Source: Notamacropus eugenii (taxonomy: Eukaryota > Chordata > Mammalia > Diprotodontia > Macropodidae). Taken from it: 64,000 nt of DNA. Below the pieces are notes generated by a model that worked only from the letters and a program-made list of their open reading frames with translations, did no database searches and was not told the origin of the DNA. The translations under genes were made by a program, and so were the position numbers. The stretch covers positions 4,057,501-4,121,500 of the forward strand of contig NC_092878.1 in the NCBI RefSeq assembly GCF_028372415.1. Reading direction: 5' to 3'. This document shows, piece after piece, positions 24,150-32,850 of this stretch. The first letter of the stretch is position 1. Every line of letters begins with the position of its first letter.

Positions 24150-24792
24150 TCTGGCCCGCAAGCTGCTTTCTGTTCCCTCACATGACCACTATCCTAGTTC
24201 AGGTCTTCATGACATCTTAGCTGGACAATTACAAGAACCTCGTCATTGGTCTTTGTGCTTCATCTCTCCTTTTCCCAGATACCAAACTGATTTTTCTAAA
24301 GTACAGGTCCAGCCATATAACTCCCCCATTCAATAGCTCTCTATTGCTTCTAAGATAAAATGCACCTCTTTAATGTCTGGTGTTTGAATCCCTTCCACAT
24401 CTGACTGCAGTCTATTTTTCCTCCTTTGCATGATGTGCATTTCTGTCAGGCTGGTCTTTTGTTGTTCCCTATACACAGCGTCTCATCTCCTTCCTCCACA
24501 CCTTGTTTTTTTTTTTTTTTTTTGGAGGGGGAAAAAGTGAAGCAGTTGGATTTAAGTGACTTGCCCAAGGTCACACAGCTAGCAAGTGTCAAGTGTCTGA
24601 GGCCACATTTGAACCCAGGTCTTCCTGACTCCAGGGTGGGTACTCTTTTTACTGTGTCACTTAGCTGCCTCTCTCCACACCTTTCAAGAGGCAATCCCCC
24701 TCAGGCCCCATCTCCATGCTATGCTGAGAATCCTCTCCCTCCTCATTTCTGCTTTGCTTCTTCCAAGTCTCAGCTGAGACGACACTTCCTTC
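24150..24792 (-). mobile_element. L2 LINE 3' part (left portion of split copy)
   Basis: On the plus strand this gives the usual reversed L2 3' text: CTCCCCCATTCAATAGCTC, GATAAAATGCACCTC and the CAGCTGAGACGACACTTCC region. It continues at 28674 after the HAL1-like insertion. A SINE sits at 24505-24672. Similar text occurs at 31,690-32,265, supporting a repeat family. Confidence 0.75.
24505..24672 (-). mobile_element. tRNA-derived SINE in the L2 copy
   Basis: The plus strand starts with a long T-run and then shows reversed SINE text (CTTGCCCAAGGTCACACAGC, AACCCAGGTCTTCCTGACTC, TTAGCTGCCTC). It is flanked by the direct repeat CTCCACACCTT (24494-24504 and 24673-24683), a clear target-site duplication. 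Confidence 0.88.
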
Positions 24793-24820
24793 AACAGACC
24801 TTTCTTTTTTTTTTTTTTTT

Positions 24821-25902
24821 CAATTCAATTTAATAACCATTTATTAAATACCTGTGGAAGACATTGTATTAGGTTAGAGATAGGAAGAGAAAATACAAAA
24901 GGGTCCCTGATCTTAAGAATCTTTTATACTATTAGGGGTAGAAGTGAGGAAAGTAACCATAGATACTTTAAAAATTATATACAAACTTGGGTGGATAGGT
25001 GGTAATCCCCAGATGCATGGAATACAAAGACAACTTCCAATTCTCATGTTTTTAAATTTTTAAAAGAAATTTCCCTTTTTCCAGTTAATAAACATTAATT
25101 TTCTTTCCCCCAGTTCTCTTCCCCTTGAAACAGAAAAGATATTTGTAACAAATCCTTAGAAACAAATTTGCACAAAATACTTGTAGCAAATATATATGGT
25201 CAAGCAAAATAAAATTCTGCATTGTTCACATCCAGAATGTCGCATTTTATAAGAAATCTATCACCCCTCTGTCAGAGGGATGTGTGGCAATATTCATTAA
25301 TATCAGTCCTCTGGAATCCTGATTGATTATTTATATTGATAAGAGTCCTCAAGTCTTTCAACTCTCATGTTGACCAGTATTTTCATGTGCTTTCTTCTAA
25401 ATAAACTTTCAACCACATTGCTAGGAGCAAAAGAGGGGCACAAAGTAGTAACAATGTCCTAGTGAAGTGGATTTTACAAGATGTAAATTAGATAATTTAA
25501 AATTTTAAGTTCCACCTCTTCCTCTCCTTTTCAACCATACCCTTACCCTTCATGCCCCAGCAAAAGTTAAGTAGTCCCTAAGAGTAGTAAAGGACCTGAC
25601 TAATCCTCAAAAGGAATCCTTTGTATCCTTTCTGTGACATGCTATGTCTTTGGGCATGTTCTACCACTGTGACTGGAGGCCAGGCAAGGCATGAGTATAG
25701 GCCTGGAAAAGTGCTTAAGAACACTGCATCAGTTCTACTCCTGAGCAGTCTGACTTGAATTAATTCTGAAGCTTATTAATTTTCAGGGCAAGATCCAGAA
25801 GTTTCAAATAGAACCACCAAGCTCTTCTCAGTGAATTCTAGCTCTTGAGCAACCCATCTTCTTGTAAATTCTCCGAGTGAGACTGGGATTAGATTGTTCC
25901 AT
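24821..25902 (-). other. Candidate 3'-transduced segment within the insertion
   Basis: This stretch lies between the natural 3' end of the HAL1-like element and a terminal A-run next to the target-site duplication. On the minus strand it ends with AATAAA (plus TTTATT at 24840-24845) 19 bases before the A-run, as expected if transcription read past the element's own signal into its former flank. The plus-strand left end resembles the head of family A. Part of the interior (25040-25450) resembles old L1 3' ends. So it looks like ordinary genomic DNA copied from a source locus. Confidence 0.65.
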
Positions 25903-26889
25903 TTTTTTTTTTTTATTTAGCTTTTAACATTCATTTTCACAAAATTTTGGGTTACAAATTTTCTCCCCTTTTCTCCCCTCCCCCCCCAAACGCCAAGCAT
26001 TCTAATTGCCCCTATGACCAATCTGCTCTCTCTTCTATCATCCCTCTCTGCCCTTGTCTCTGTCTTCTCTTTTGTCCTGTAGGGCCAGATAGCTTTCTAT
26101 ACCCCTTTACCTGTATTTCTTATTTCCTAGTGGTAAGAACATTACAGTTGATCCTAACACTTTGAGTTCCAACTTCTTTAGCTCCCTCCCTCTCCACTCC
26201 TTCCCTTTGGAAGGCAAGCAATTCAATATAGGCCAAATCTGTGTAGTTTTGCAAATGACTTCCATAATAGTTGTGTTGTATAGGACTAACTATATTTCCC
26301 TCCATCCTATCCTGTCCCCCATTACTTCTATTCTCTTTTGATCCTATCCCTCCCCATGAGTGCTGACCTCAAATTGCACTCTCCTCCCCATGCCCTCCCT
26401 TCTATCATCCCCCCCCACTCTGCTTATCCCCTTATCCTCCACTTTCCTGTATTGTAAGATAGGTTTTCATACCAAAATGAGTAGGCATTTTATTCTTTCC
26501 TTTAGTGGAATGTGATGAGAGTAGACTTCATGTTTTTCTCTCACCTCCCCTCTTTATCCCTCCACTAATGAGTCTTTTGCTTGCCTCTTTTATGAGAGAT
26601 AATTTGCCCCATTCAATTCTCCCTTTCTCCTCCCAATATCTTTCTCTCTCACTGCTTGATTTCATTTTTTTTTAAGATATGATCCCATCCTCTTCAATTC
26701 ACTCTGTGCACTCTGTCTCTATGTGTGTGTGCGTGTGTGCATGTGTGTGTGTGTAATCCCACCCAGTACCCAGATACTGAAATGTTTCAAGAGTTACAAA
26801 TATTGTCTTTCCATGTAGGAATGTAAACAGTTCAACTTTAGTAAGTCCCTTATGACTTCTCTTTGCTGTTCACCTTTTCATGGTTCTCT

Positions 26890-27978
26890 TCATTCTTGTG
26901 TTTGAAAGTCAAATTTTCTTTTCAGCTCTGGTCTTTTCATCAAGAATGCTTGAGAATCCTCTATTTCATTGAAAGACCAATTTTTCCCCTGAAGTATTAT
27001 ACTCAGTTTTGCTGGGTAGGTGATTCTTGGTTTTAGTCCTAGTTCCTTTGACTTCTGGAATATCCTATTCCATGCCCTTCGATCCCTTAATGTAGAAGCT
27101 GCTAGATCTTGTGTTATCCTGATTGTATTTCCACAATACTTGAATTGTTTCTTTCTAGCTGCTTGCAATATTTTCTCTTTCACCTGGGAGTTCTGGAATT
27201 CGGCCACAATGTTCCTAGGAGTTTCTCTTTTTGGATCTCTTTCATGCGGTGTTCTGTGGATTCCTTGAATATTTATTTTGCCCTCTGGTTCTAGAATCTC
27301 AGGGCAGTTTTCATTGATAATTTCATGAAAGATGATGTCTAGGCTCTTCTTTTGATCATGGCTTTCAGGTAGTCCCATAATTTTTAAATTGTCTCTCCTG
27401 GATCTATTTTCAAGGTCAGTTATTTTTCCAATGAGATATTTCACATTATCTTCCATTTTTCCATTCCTCTGGCTTTGTTCTGTGATTTCTTGCTTTCTCA
27501 TAAAGTCCTTAGCCTCCATCTGTGCCATTCTAATTTTGAAAGAACTATTTTCTTCAGTGAGCTTTTGAATCTCCTTTTCCATTTGGCTAATTCTGCTTTT
27601 GAAAGCATTCTTCTCCTCATTGGCTTTTTGAACCTCTTTTGCCAATTGAGTTAGGCTAGTTTTCAAGGTGTTATTTTCTTCAACATTTTTTTGGGTCTCC
27701 TTTAGCAGGGAGCTGATTTGCTGTTCATGCTTTGACTTCATGTCTCTCATTTCTCTTCCCAGCTTTTCCTCCACCTCTCTAACTTGATTTTCAAAATTCT
27801 TTTTGAGCTCTTCCATGGCCTGAGCCCATTGGGTGGGCTGGGACACAGAAGCCTTGATTTCTGTGTCTTTGCCTGATGGTAAGCATTGTTCTTTCTCATC
27901 AGAAAGGAAGGGAGGAAATGCCTGTTCACCAAGAAAGTAACCTTCTATAGTCTTATTTCTTTTCCCTTTTCTGGGCAT
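26890..27978 (-). CDS. L1-type ORF1 protein of HAL1-like element, intact
   Basis: This 362-codon frame encodes an L1 ORF1p-like RNA-binding protein. It begins MPRKGKRNKTIEGYF. Residues about 52-178 are a heptad-rich coiled coil (many K, E, L, N, Q) that in the family forms a trimer. Residues about 188-285 fit the RRM-like domain, starting at ENRSRRDNLKIMGLPE. Residues about 286-345 fit the C-terminal domain, with IRITQDLAASTLRDRRAWNRIF and the conserved YPAKLS. In the family this protein coats L1 RNA and acts as a nucleic-acid chaperone. The length is close to the usual 340-370 residues. No stop or frameshift is seen, so the insertion is fairly young. It is not a host gene. Plus-strand open frames over this stretch are shadows. 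Confidence 0.9.
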   Translation of the reverse strand: MPRKGKRNKTIEGYFLGEQAFPPFLSDEKEQCLPSGKDTEIKASVSQPTQWAQAMEELKKNFENQVREVEEKLGREMRDMKSKHEQQISSLLKETQKNVEENNTLKTSLTQLAKEVQKANEEKNAFKSRISQMEKEIQKLTEENSSFKIRMAQMEAKDFMRKQEITEQSQRNGKMEDNVKYLIGKITDLENRSRRDNLKIMGLPESHDQKKSLDIIFHEIINENCPEILEPEGKINIQGIHRTPHERDPKRETPRNIVAEFQNSQVKEKILQAARKKQFKYCGNTIRITQDLAASTLRDRRAWNRIFQKSKELGLKPRITYPAKLSIILQGKNWSFNEIEDSQAFLMKRPELKRKFDFQTQE

Positions 27979-28039
27979 TTTCCCAGCCAGTGACTTGACC
28001 TCTGAATATTTTCCTCACACCCACCTCACCTCCTGATCC

Positions 28040-28659
28040 TCCCAGCCAGTGTTTGGGGTCTGAGATTCAAATGCTGCTTCCAGCCTCAGGGCTTTGGGCG
28101 GGGGCAGGGCTGCTATTCAGTGTGAGATTAAATTCAGATGCTCAGGTGAGGGCAGGGCTGCCTCTCAGGCTCAGTTCCCTCAGGGAGTTTATGCACAGAC
28201 CTTCAACAATGGATCCAGGCTCCTGCGTGCTTGGAGAGCCCTGGTCTGCTGCTGCCCCTCAGCTTCTGTCTCCCGAGGGGGCCCGAGCCATGGGGGCACC
28301 CCACTCCCCCCTCGACCCGCCAAAGGGACTCTCTCACCGACCCCCGTCACCTGTGGGTGGAGGTACTTGTGCGGCTGCTGGAGATCCCGTCCCTGAAGCC
28401 CGCTCGGATCTTTTCCTCTCTGTGCTGCGGCCAGGCTGTACTCAGCTCCCAGTCCCGGCGCCCAGTCCGCAGCACGAAGGACCTTTTACGAGAGGTTTGC
28501 AGGTCTCTCCGGAACAGAAATCTCCCTCGCTCCAAGGTTCTGTGGCCTCTGGGTGCAGAATTCGCCGTGAGTTACTTCTTTGTAGTTGTTCTATGGGTTG
28601 TGGGTTCGGAGCTATGTGTATGTGCGTCTTTCTACTACGCCATCTTGGCTCCGCCCCCC
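28040..28659 (-). promoter_or_regulatory. GC-rich 5' UTR/promoter of the HAL1-like element
   Basis: About 600 bases upstream of ORF1 are GC- and CpG-rich compared with the surroundings, ending at the L1-type 5' terminus. This matches the internal promoter position of full-length L1-type elements. A plus-strand open frame of 212 codons (28053-28691) crosses it and runs into the flanking L2. It shows no domain and is judged to come from low stop density. Confidence 0.65.
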
Positions 28660-28673
28660 AACAGACCTTTCTT

Positions 28674-28865
28674 AATTCCCCCAGCTGTTAGTACTCCCCC
28701 CACCCCAAATTATTTTGTGTTTATCTTGCGTATTGTTTGTATTTCCTTATTTGTACATGTTATTTCTCCCCAGTAGAATTTAAGTGTTTTGAGAGTATGG
28801 ATGCATTCCCATCATCTACCATAGGGATGACACATAATAGGTGCTTAGCAAATGTCTGCTTAATT
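28674..28865 (-). mobile_element. L2 LINE 3' end (right portion of split copy)
   Basis: It begins exactly where the left portion stops and continues with the L2-type text GTAGAATTTAAGTGTTTTGAG and ATAGGTGCTTAGCAAATG. Together the two parts form one L2 3' end cut by the insertion. Confidence 0.75.
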
Positions 28866-28934
28866 TAATTTACGAAGTGCATACAGACTTTGTGAAAATT
28901 ACTCTGCTGGGCCCTGGGGATGGAAAAATAGAAG

Positions 28935-29165
28935 TAACTGTAACATAGTGGCAAAAAAAAAAATTATGAGTCAGAAAGAAGACTTGGTTTGAATTCCATA
29001 CCTGCCACTAGCTAACAGTTTGACCATGACCATGACACTTTAACTTCTCTGGGCCTCGGTTTCCCCATCTGTAAAGTTAAGATAATCCTACCTGTAATGC
29101 CTGCCTCACAGGGTTGGGAGGGCTGAGGCGATTCCAGGAAAGTGATTTGTAACACTGTATCACTG
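28935..29165 (+). mobile_element. MIR-like SINE
   Basis: CTTGGTTTGAATTCCATACC, CTGGGCCTCGGTTTCCCCAT, TGTAATGCCTGCCTCACAGG and AAAGTGATTTGTAACACTGT are in order. It lies just right of the split L2. Confidence 0.75.
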
Positions 29166-29399
29166 GCAGCTCTGTTGGTCATGCTTTATTTGTGGCTTAT
29201 CCTTCCTTCGTTTGAAAAACTATTTCTGCAATTGTTATTGCTTGGAGAGCTGCTGCATCTCCATTTAGGAAACCTTCAGCTACTTAGCTGGAGGAAGTTG
29301 TCCTGAGCCAAGGGTTGGTAGGGCCCCAACATCAAAGGCTAATGCTGACCAAGGATGAGGTTCATTGTAGCACATACAGCGGCTCCCAATCATGCCTGA

Positions 29400-29545
29400 G
29401 TGGGAATTCATAAGCTCATAAGATCATAGCTTTAGAGCTGAAATCTCTCATTGTATAGGTGAGGAAATGGAGACTTAGGAAGATTAAATAATTGCCCAGT
29501 ATTGCACAGGTAGTATTAGGCTGACTACCTTTCCTGCTGGGGCTA
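29400..29545 (-). mobile_element. MIR-type SINE fragment (reversed)
   Basis: TTAGAGCTGAAATCTCTCAT, then GAGGAAATGGAGACTTAGGA and TGCCCAGTATTGCACAGGTA. Confidence 0.65.
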
Positions 29546-29777
29546 GAAATAGGGCCTCCCAATCACTGATAATTATATTAGTTATAATTTTGCCTGGTCC
29601 AGCCTCCACCAATGGGAGTCTTGAATAAAAATTACCAATACTGAAGGAATCTTCCTTCCCAAAAGCTGTACTGTGAGATGGAGCCCATAGACTAAGAATG
29701 TTTTAGATATATCATATCCCCTTTCACCTAGAAGCAACAAGCCTAATGGAAGAGGGGAAGAGGTTGTTGAAACTGGT

Positions 29778-30240
29778 CTTATGCTTCCTGTCAGTGTCTT
29801 TATAGCCTGATATATACATATACACACATATACATGCATGCATATATGCACATACATGTCTATAGACAGAAATAAACTGAGTTTATACTTTCTGTGTCTA
29901 TATAACCTGATACATATATACATATATGTACACACATGTGCACATACATGTATATACACATATATACATAAACAGATCTTATGCTTCCTGTCAGTGTCTA
30001 TATAGCCTGATATATACATATACACACATATACATACCACATATATAAGCATACATATATAAACACACATAAACTGAGCTTATACTTTCTGTGTCTATAT
30101 AACTTGATACATACATATATGTACATACACATGTGCACATATATGTATATACACACTTATATAAACTACTCTTATACTTCCTGCTTATGTCTATGTACCT
30201 TGATATATGTATATATACACACGCATACATATACACGTCA
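29778..30240. repeat. Dimeric minisatellite, about 200-base period
   Basis: Two related half-units of about 100 bases alternate. Type A (CTTATGCTTCCTGTCAGTGT) starts at 29778, 29978 and, diverged, 30171. Type B (TTATACTTTCTGTGTCTATA) starts near 29882 and 30079. Each is followed by AT/CA-rich text (ACATATACACACATATACAT). The 81-162-codon minus-strand open frames here consist of Y/I/C/V/M repeats and are not genes. Confidence 0.85.
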
Positions 30241-30244
30241 GCCT

Positions 30245-31185
30245 GTTAGCTGACCATATGGTAAGAATAAACAAATGAGAAGACAGGTTAGGAAAGGGTG
30301 GAAGGAGTGGAAGCCATGACTGAGGCAGTTTCCTTGCCCGTCTATTCAAACCAAAATAGGACCTGGAATTTGTTAACATTCCCTTTTGAAATCTAGAAAG
30401 TGGCAGAACAGTAGGATCAAAACTTCCCAGCAGAAAACTGGGAGACATCTGAGACCAGGAGGGACCCTATTGGCCACACTACCATAGCTAGGTACTACCT
30501 GTAGAAAATGAATAATCTTGGCCTGGTAGCACAGGAATTTATCTCCTTGGGAAAAGTCATTTGACCCCAAATCTAAGGGAAAGATTAATGAAGGGATTTT
30601 TTACCATTTTTTTGTGTCTTGGACCCCTGTTGGCAGTCTGGTGAAGCCTACAGATCCTTCCTCAAAATAATAATACAAAGAAAATGAGTTATATTGAAAT
30701 ACAGTTACAGAAATATTTTAAAAAATAGTTCAGCCACCAGGCTTGAGCAAGATCGTTTCTACAACACTGAATGGATTTGGGTGGCAGCAAGGAAATCCTC
30801 TCACACACAACTCTGAGAGCAGGGGGAAGGGTGGGGAGGAGAGACCCCAGCTGGGATCTTCTGAAACAACACAAATAGGACCCTGGGATAGTAAAACTGA
30901 AAATGTTTGTTTTTCCACTCAATAAAGGGATGTAGAGGTGTGGTCTGTATTTTCATCTTAGAGAAAGATAGTCAAAGTCTTGGTATGGTATATAATTTGA
31001 AGAAAGGTCACAGTGAAGATTAAACCAGTCTCTGGGATAGTTTGAAGTGTGGGATTGGGACAGTGAACCCATAGTCTATAAAAGCTACAGTGAACATATT
31101 ATTTACTAGGTTTATAGAAGATATGTTTGCTTAGTTATAGACTGGTATGCAGATTCATGAATACCTTGTAACAAGAGACAAGAGA
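30245..31185. other. Mostly unassigned intergenic DNA
   Basis: Apart from the possible ancient repeat at 30,600-30,720 nothing is recognised. Open frames of 60-85 codons lack support. Confidence 0.45.
30600..30720. repeat. Possible ancient mammal-wide repeat
   Basis: TGTGTCTTGGACCCCTGTTG, GCAGTCTGGTGAAGCCTACA and ATATTGAAATACAGTTACAG resemble a repeat I recall from eutherian genomes but cannot name. Confidence 0.4.
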
Positions 31186-31189
31186 GAAA

Positions 31190-31278
31190 GAAAGAGGGAA
31201 GGGAAGGGAAGGGAAGGGAAGGGAAGGGAAGGGAAGGGAAGGGAAGGGAAGGGAAGGGAATGGAAGGGAAGGGAAGGA
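31190..31278. repeat. (GGGAA)n microsatellite
   Basis: About 15 tandem units of GGGAA with one interruption (GGAAT near 31260), preceded by GAAAGAAAGAGGGAA. Confidence 0.95.
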
Positions 31279-31324
31279 GTTACCCAGCTAGTTTAGGCAG
31301 CATTTAGGCAGCTCAGTCTACTCA

Positions 31325-31540
31325 TAGGTTATGTTTATCCTTCGTTTTTGAAGAGGATCATGACATCAGAGAAATGATGACATGACTTGCACTTGACTTT
31401 ATTTTGAGTAAGGGAGGGATGTGCAAGATCACCAGCCTCACTCTCTCTTCCTGAGCCATCTGGATCCAGTGACCAGATATTCATCAGGATGACTGGAGAT
31501 GACCCAGGATGCAATGGGAGATCTCGGCCTTTTAGGCTAA
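31325..31540 (-). mobile_element. SINE 3' part with RTE-like tail
   Basis: It is the reverse complement of the tail half of the 47.4 kb SINE: CATCAGGATGACTGGAGATG, CCAGTGACCAGATATTCATC and TTGAAGAGGATCATGACATC. The tRNA-like head is absent. Confidence 0.75.
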
Positions 31541-31689
31541 AACCTTTTCAGGTACTCACTTAAAGGTTTGAAAACGAAGAATGAACATAATCTTATAAAG
31601 AAAAATCTGTGATCACCCAAGGGTCTTAGACCCTTTATTATGAACCATTAGACTAGATGATCTCTAGGGTCTTTTCCAGCTTTAAAGTT

Positions 31690-32127
31690 CTGTGATAATA
31701 TGATTGACTTATTTCTTCTATTCCATCACTTGCTGGCTGTTCTCCTTGCCTCAAGTCTCCTTTATTCCAGTTCATCTTCCATTCATCTGTCAAACTACTC
31801 TTCCAAAACCACAGGTTTGACCATAGTAACCCCCCACCCCCATTCAATAAACTTCAGTGGCTCCATTCTACCTCCATGATTGAATACAAAATCTGCTGTT
31901 TAGCTCTTAAAGTCCTTCATAACTAACTCCTTTCTTTCCTTTCCAGTCTTCCTATACCTTATTCCCCTCTGTATATTCTGCAGTCCAGTGACCCTGACCT
32001 CCTTGAACACAACACTTAATCTCCCTACACTGAATGTTTGCACTAGATGTCCCACTTCCTGAAAGAAGACATTCCCAGTCCTCCTTAATCTTAGTGCCTT
32101 CCCTCTAAGACCATACAATATATCACA

Positions 32128-32179
<52 letters not shown>

Positions 32180-32265
32180 ATGTATCCCCCATTAGATTGT
32201 GAACCCCTTGCAGGTGCGGATGTTTTTTTCTCTTTGTATCTTCAGTGCTTAGTTGACTTTTCGAC
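31690..32265 (-). mobile_element. L2 LINE 3' end with internal (CA)n
   Basis: Reversed L2 text (CTCTTCCAAAACCACAGGTT, TTCAATAAACTTCAGTGGCT, AAAATCTGCTGTTTAGCTCT) is clear. A (CA)n run of about 45 bases at 32,130-32,178 has grown within it. The minus-strand 93-codon frame here is mostly VC dipeptides from the CA run and is not a gene. Confidence 0.8.
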
Positions 32266-32279
32266 CTTCATTTTTGTTT

Positions 32280-32850
32280 TCAGTGTAGTGTAATCTTTGT
32301 CTTTCAATATTTTGCAATCATTATTTCTTCTTTAGCCTCTTTAAAATTAGTTGGCACAAATCCTGTGGCACTTGTCTATGAATTTTCTTTTGCAGTTGCT
32401 GCAGTTCTGCTTTGACTACCTTGCATGTCTTCTTTCAAGTCCTGACAGCATGTATTTCTACTTTTGGGTTGTCATAATTAGTTTTTGGATGTAGACAGTT
32501 TTCTTTCCTGATTTGCATTTTGTTTTTGAAATAGCTTATTGTTCAAGCAGAATCTAAATTCCTGTTAGGAATGTGTGGTAGAAGGTTGGATTAAGTGACT
32601 GCAAAAGCCCCCTCCAAAGATGGAGTTATGGCATGGTAGGAAATGGAAATTCCCCCAATTGATGTGCAATCCTTTTGTTTTCTTGGCAAAAACAAAAACT
32701 GCTGCTATAAATATTTTGTATACAGTCTCTCTTTCTAGTCATGTGTATGTATCTCCTTCCAAAACCATGAAATTAGGAGAACTCAGAAAGCTATGATGCT
32801 CGTGGAAAATTTCTGGAACATGTTATTTAAAGGGATTAAAGAAATAGCTT
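32280..32850 (-). mobile_element. Diverged L1-like 3' fragment
   Basis: CCCCCAATTGATGTGCAATCC and CTGCTGCTATAAATATTTTG resemble reversed L1 3' text as at 43.8 kb. Only the right part (about 32,490-32,770) is recognisable; the rest is unassigned. Confidence 0.45.

Larger units (their letters stand above)
24807..28659 (-). mobile_element. HAL1-like (L1-derived, ORF2-less) insertion with apparent 3' transduction
   Basis: A 14-base direct repeat, AACAGACCTTTCTT, flanks the unit at 24793-24806 and 28660-28673. An L2 copy reads straight through if the unit is removed, so this is one insertion. On the minus strand it starts with a G-run and GGAGCCAAGATGGCG, the usual L1-type 5' end. It then has a GC-rich leader, ORF1 (27978 to 26890), a pyrimidine-rich (on plus) tail and an A-run at about 25905-25916, the same 3' end as the copy at 32.85-35.1 kb. 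About 1.08 kb of other sequence (25903 down to 24821) and a second A-run (24805-24820) follow. No ORF2 is present. HAL1 elements are known in mammals including opossum; they need L1 proteins supplied in trans. Confidence 0.85.

Noticed and set aside
24821..25902. Idea that the segment next to the HAL1-like element is a separate older insertion
   Set aside because: The target duplication and L2 continuity enclose it together with the element. No second duplication was seen around it alone, so joint insertion is simpler, though not proven.
28053..28691. 212-codon plus-strand open frame, and two shorter frames beside it
   Set aside because: They lie antisense to the GC-rich leader of the HAL1-like element and cross its border into the L2, so they cannot be an old gene.
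29582..30070. 162-codon minus-strand open frame
   Set aside because: It is produced by the minisatellite; the peptide is repeated Y/I/C/V/M text ending in unrelated sequence.
31900..32181. 93-codon minus-strand open frame starting with a VC repeat
   Set aside because: It comes from the (CA)n run and the L2 remnant.
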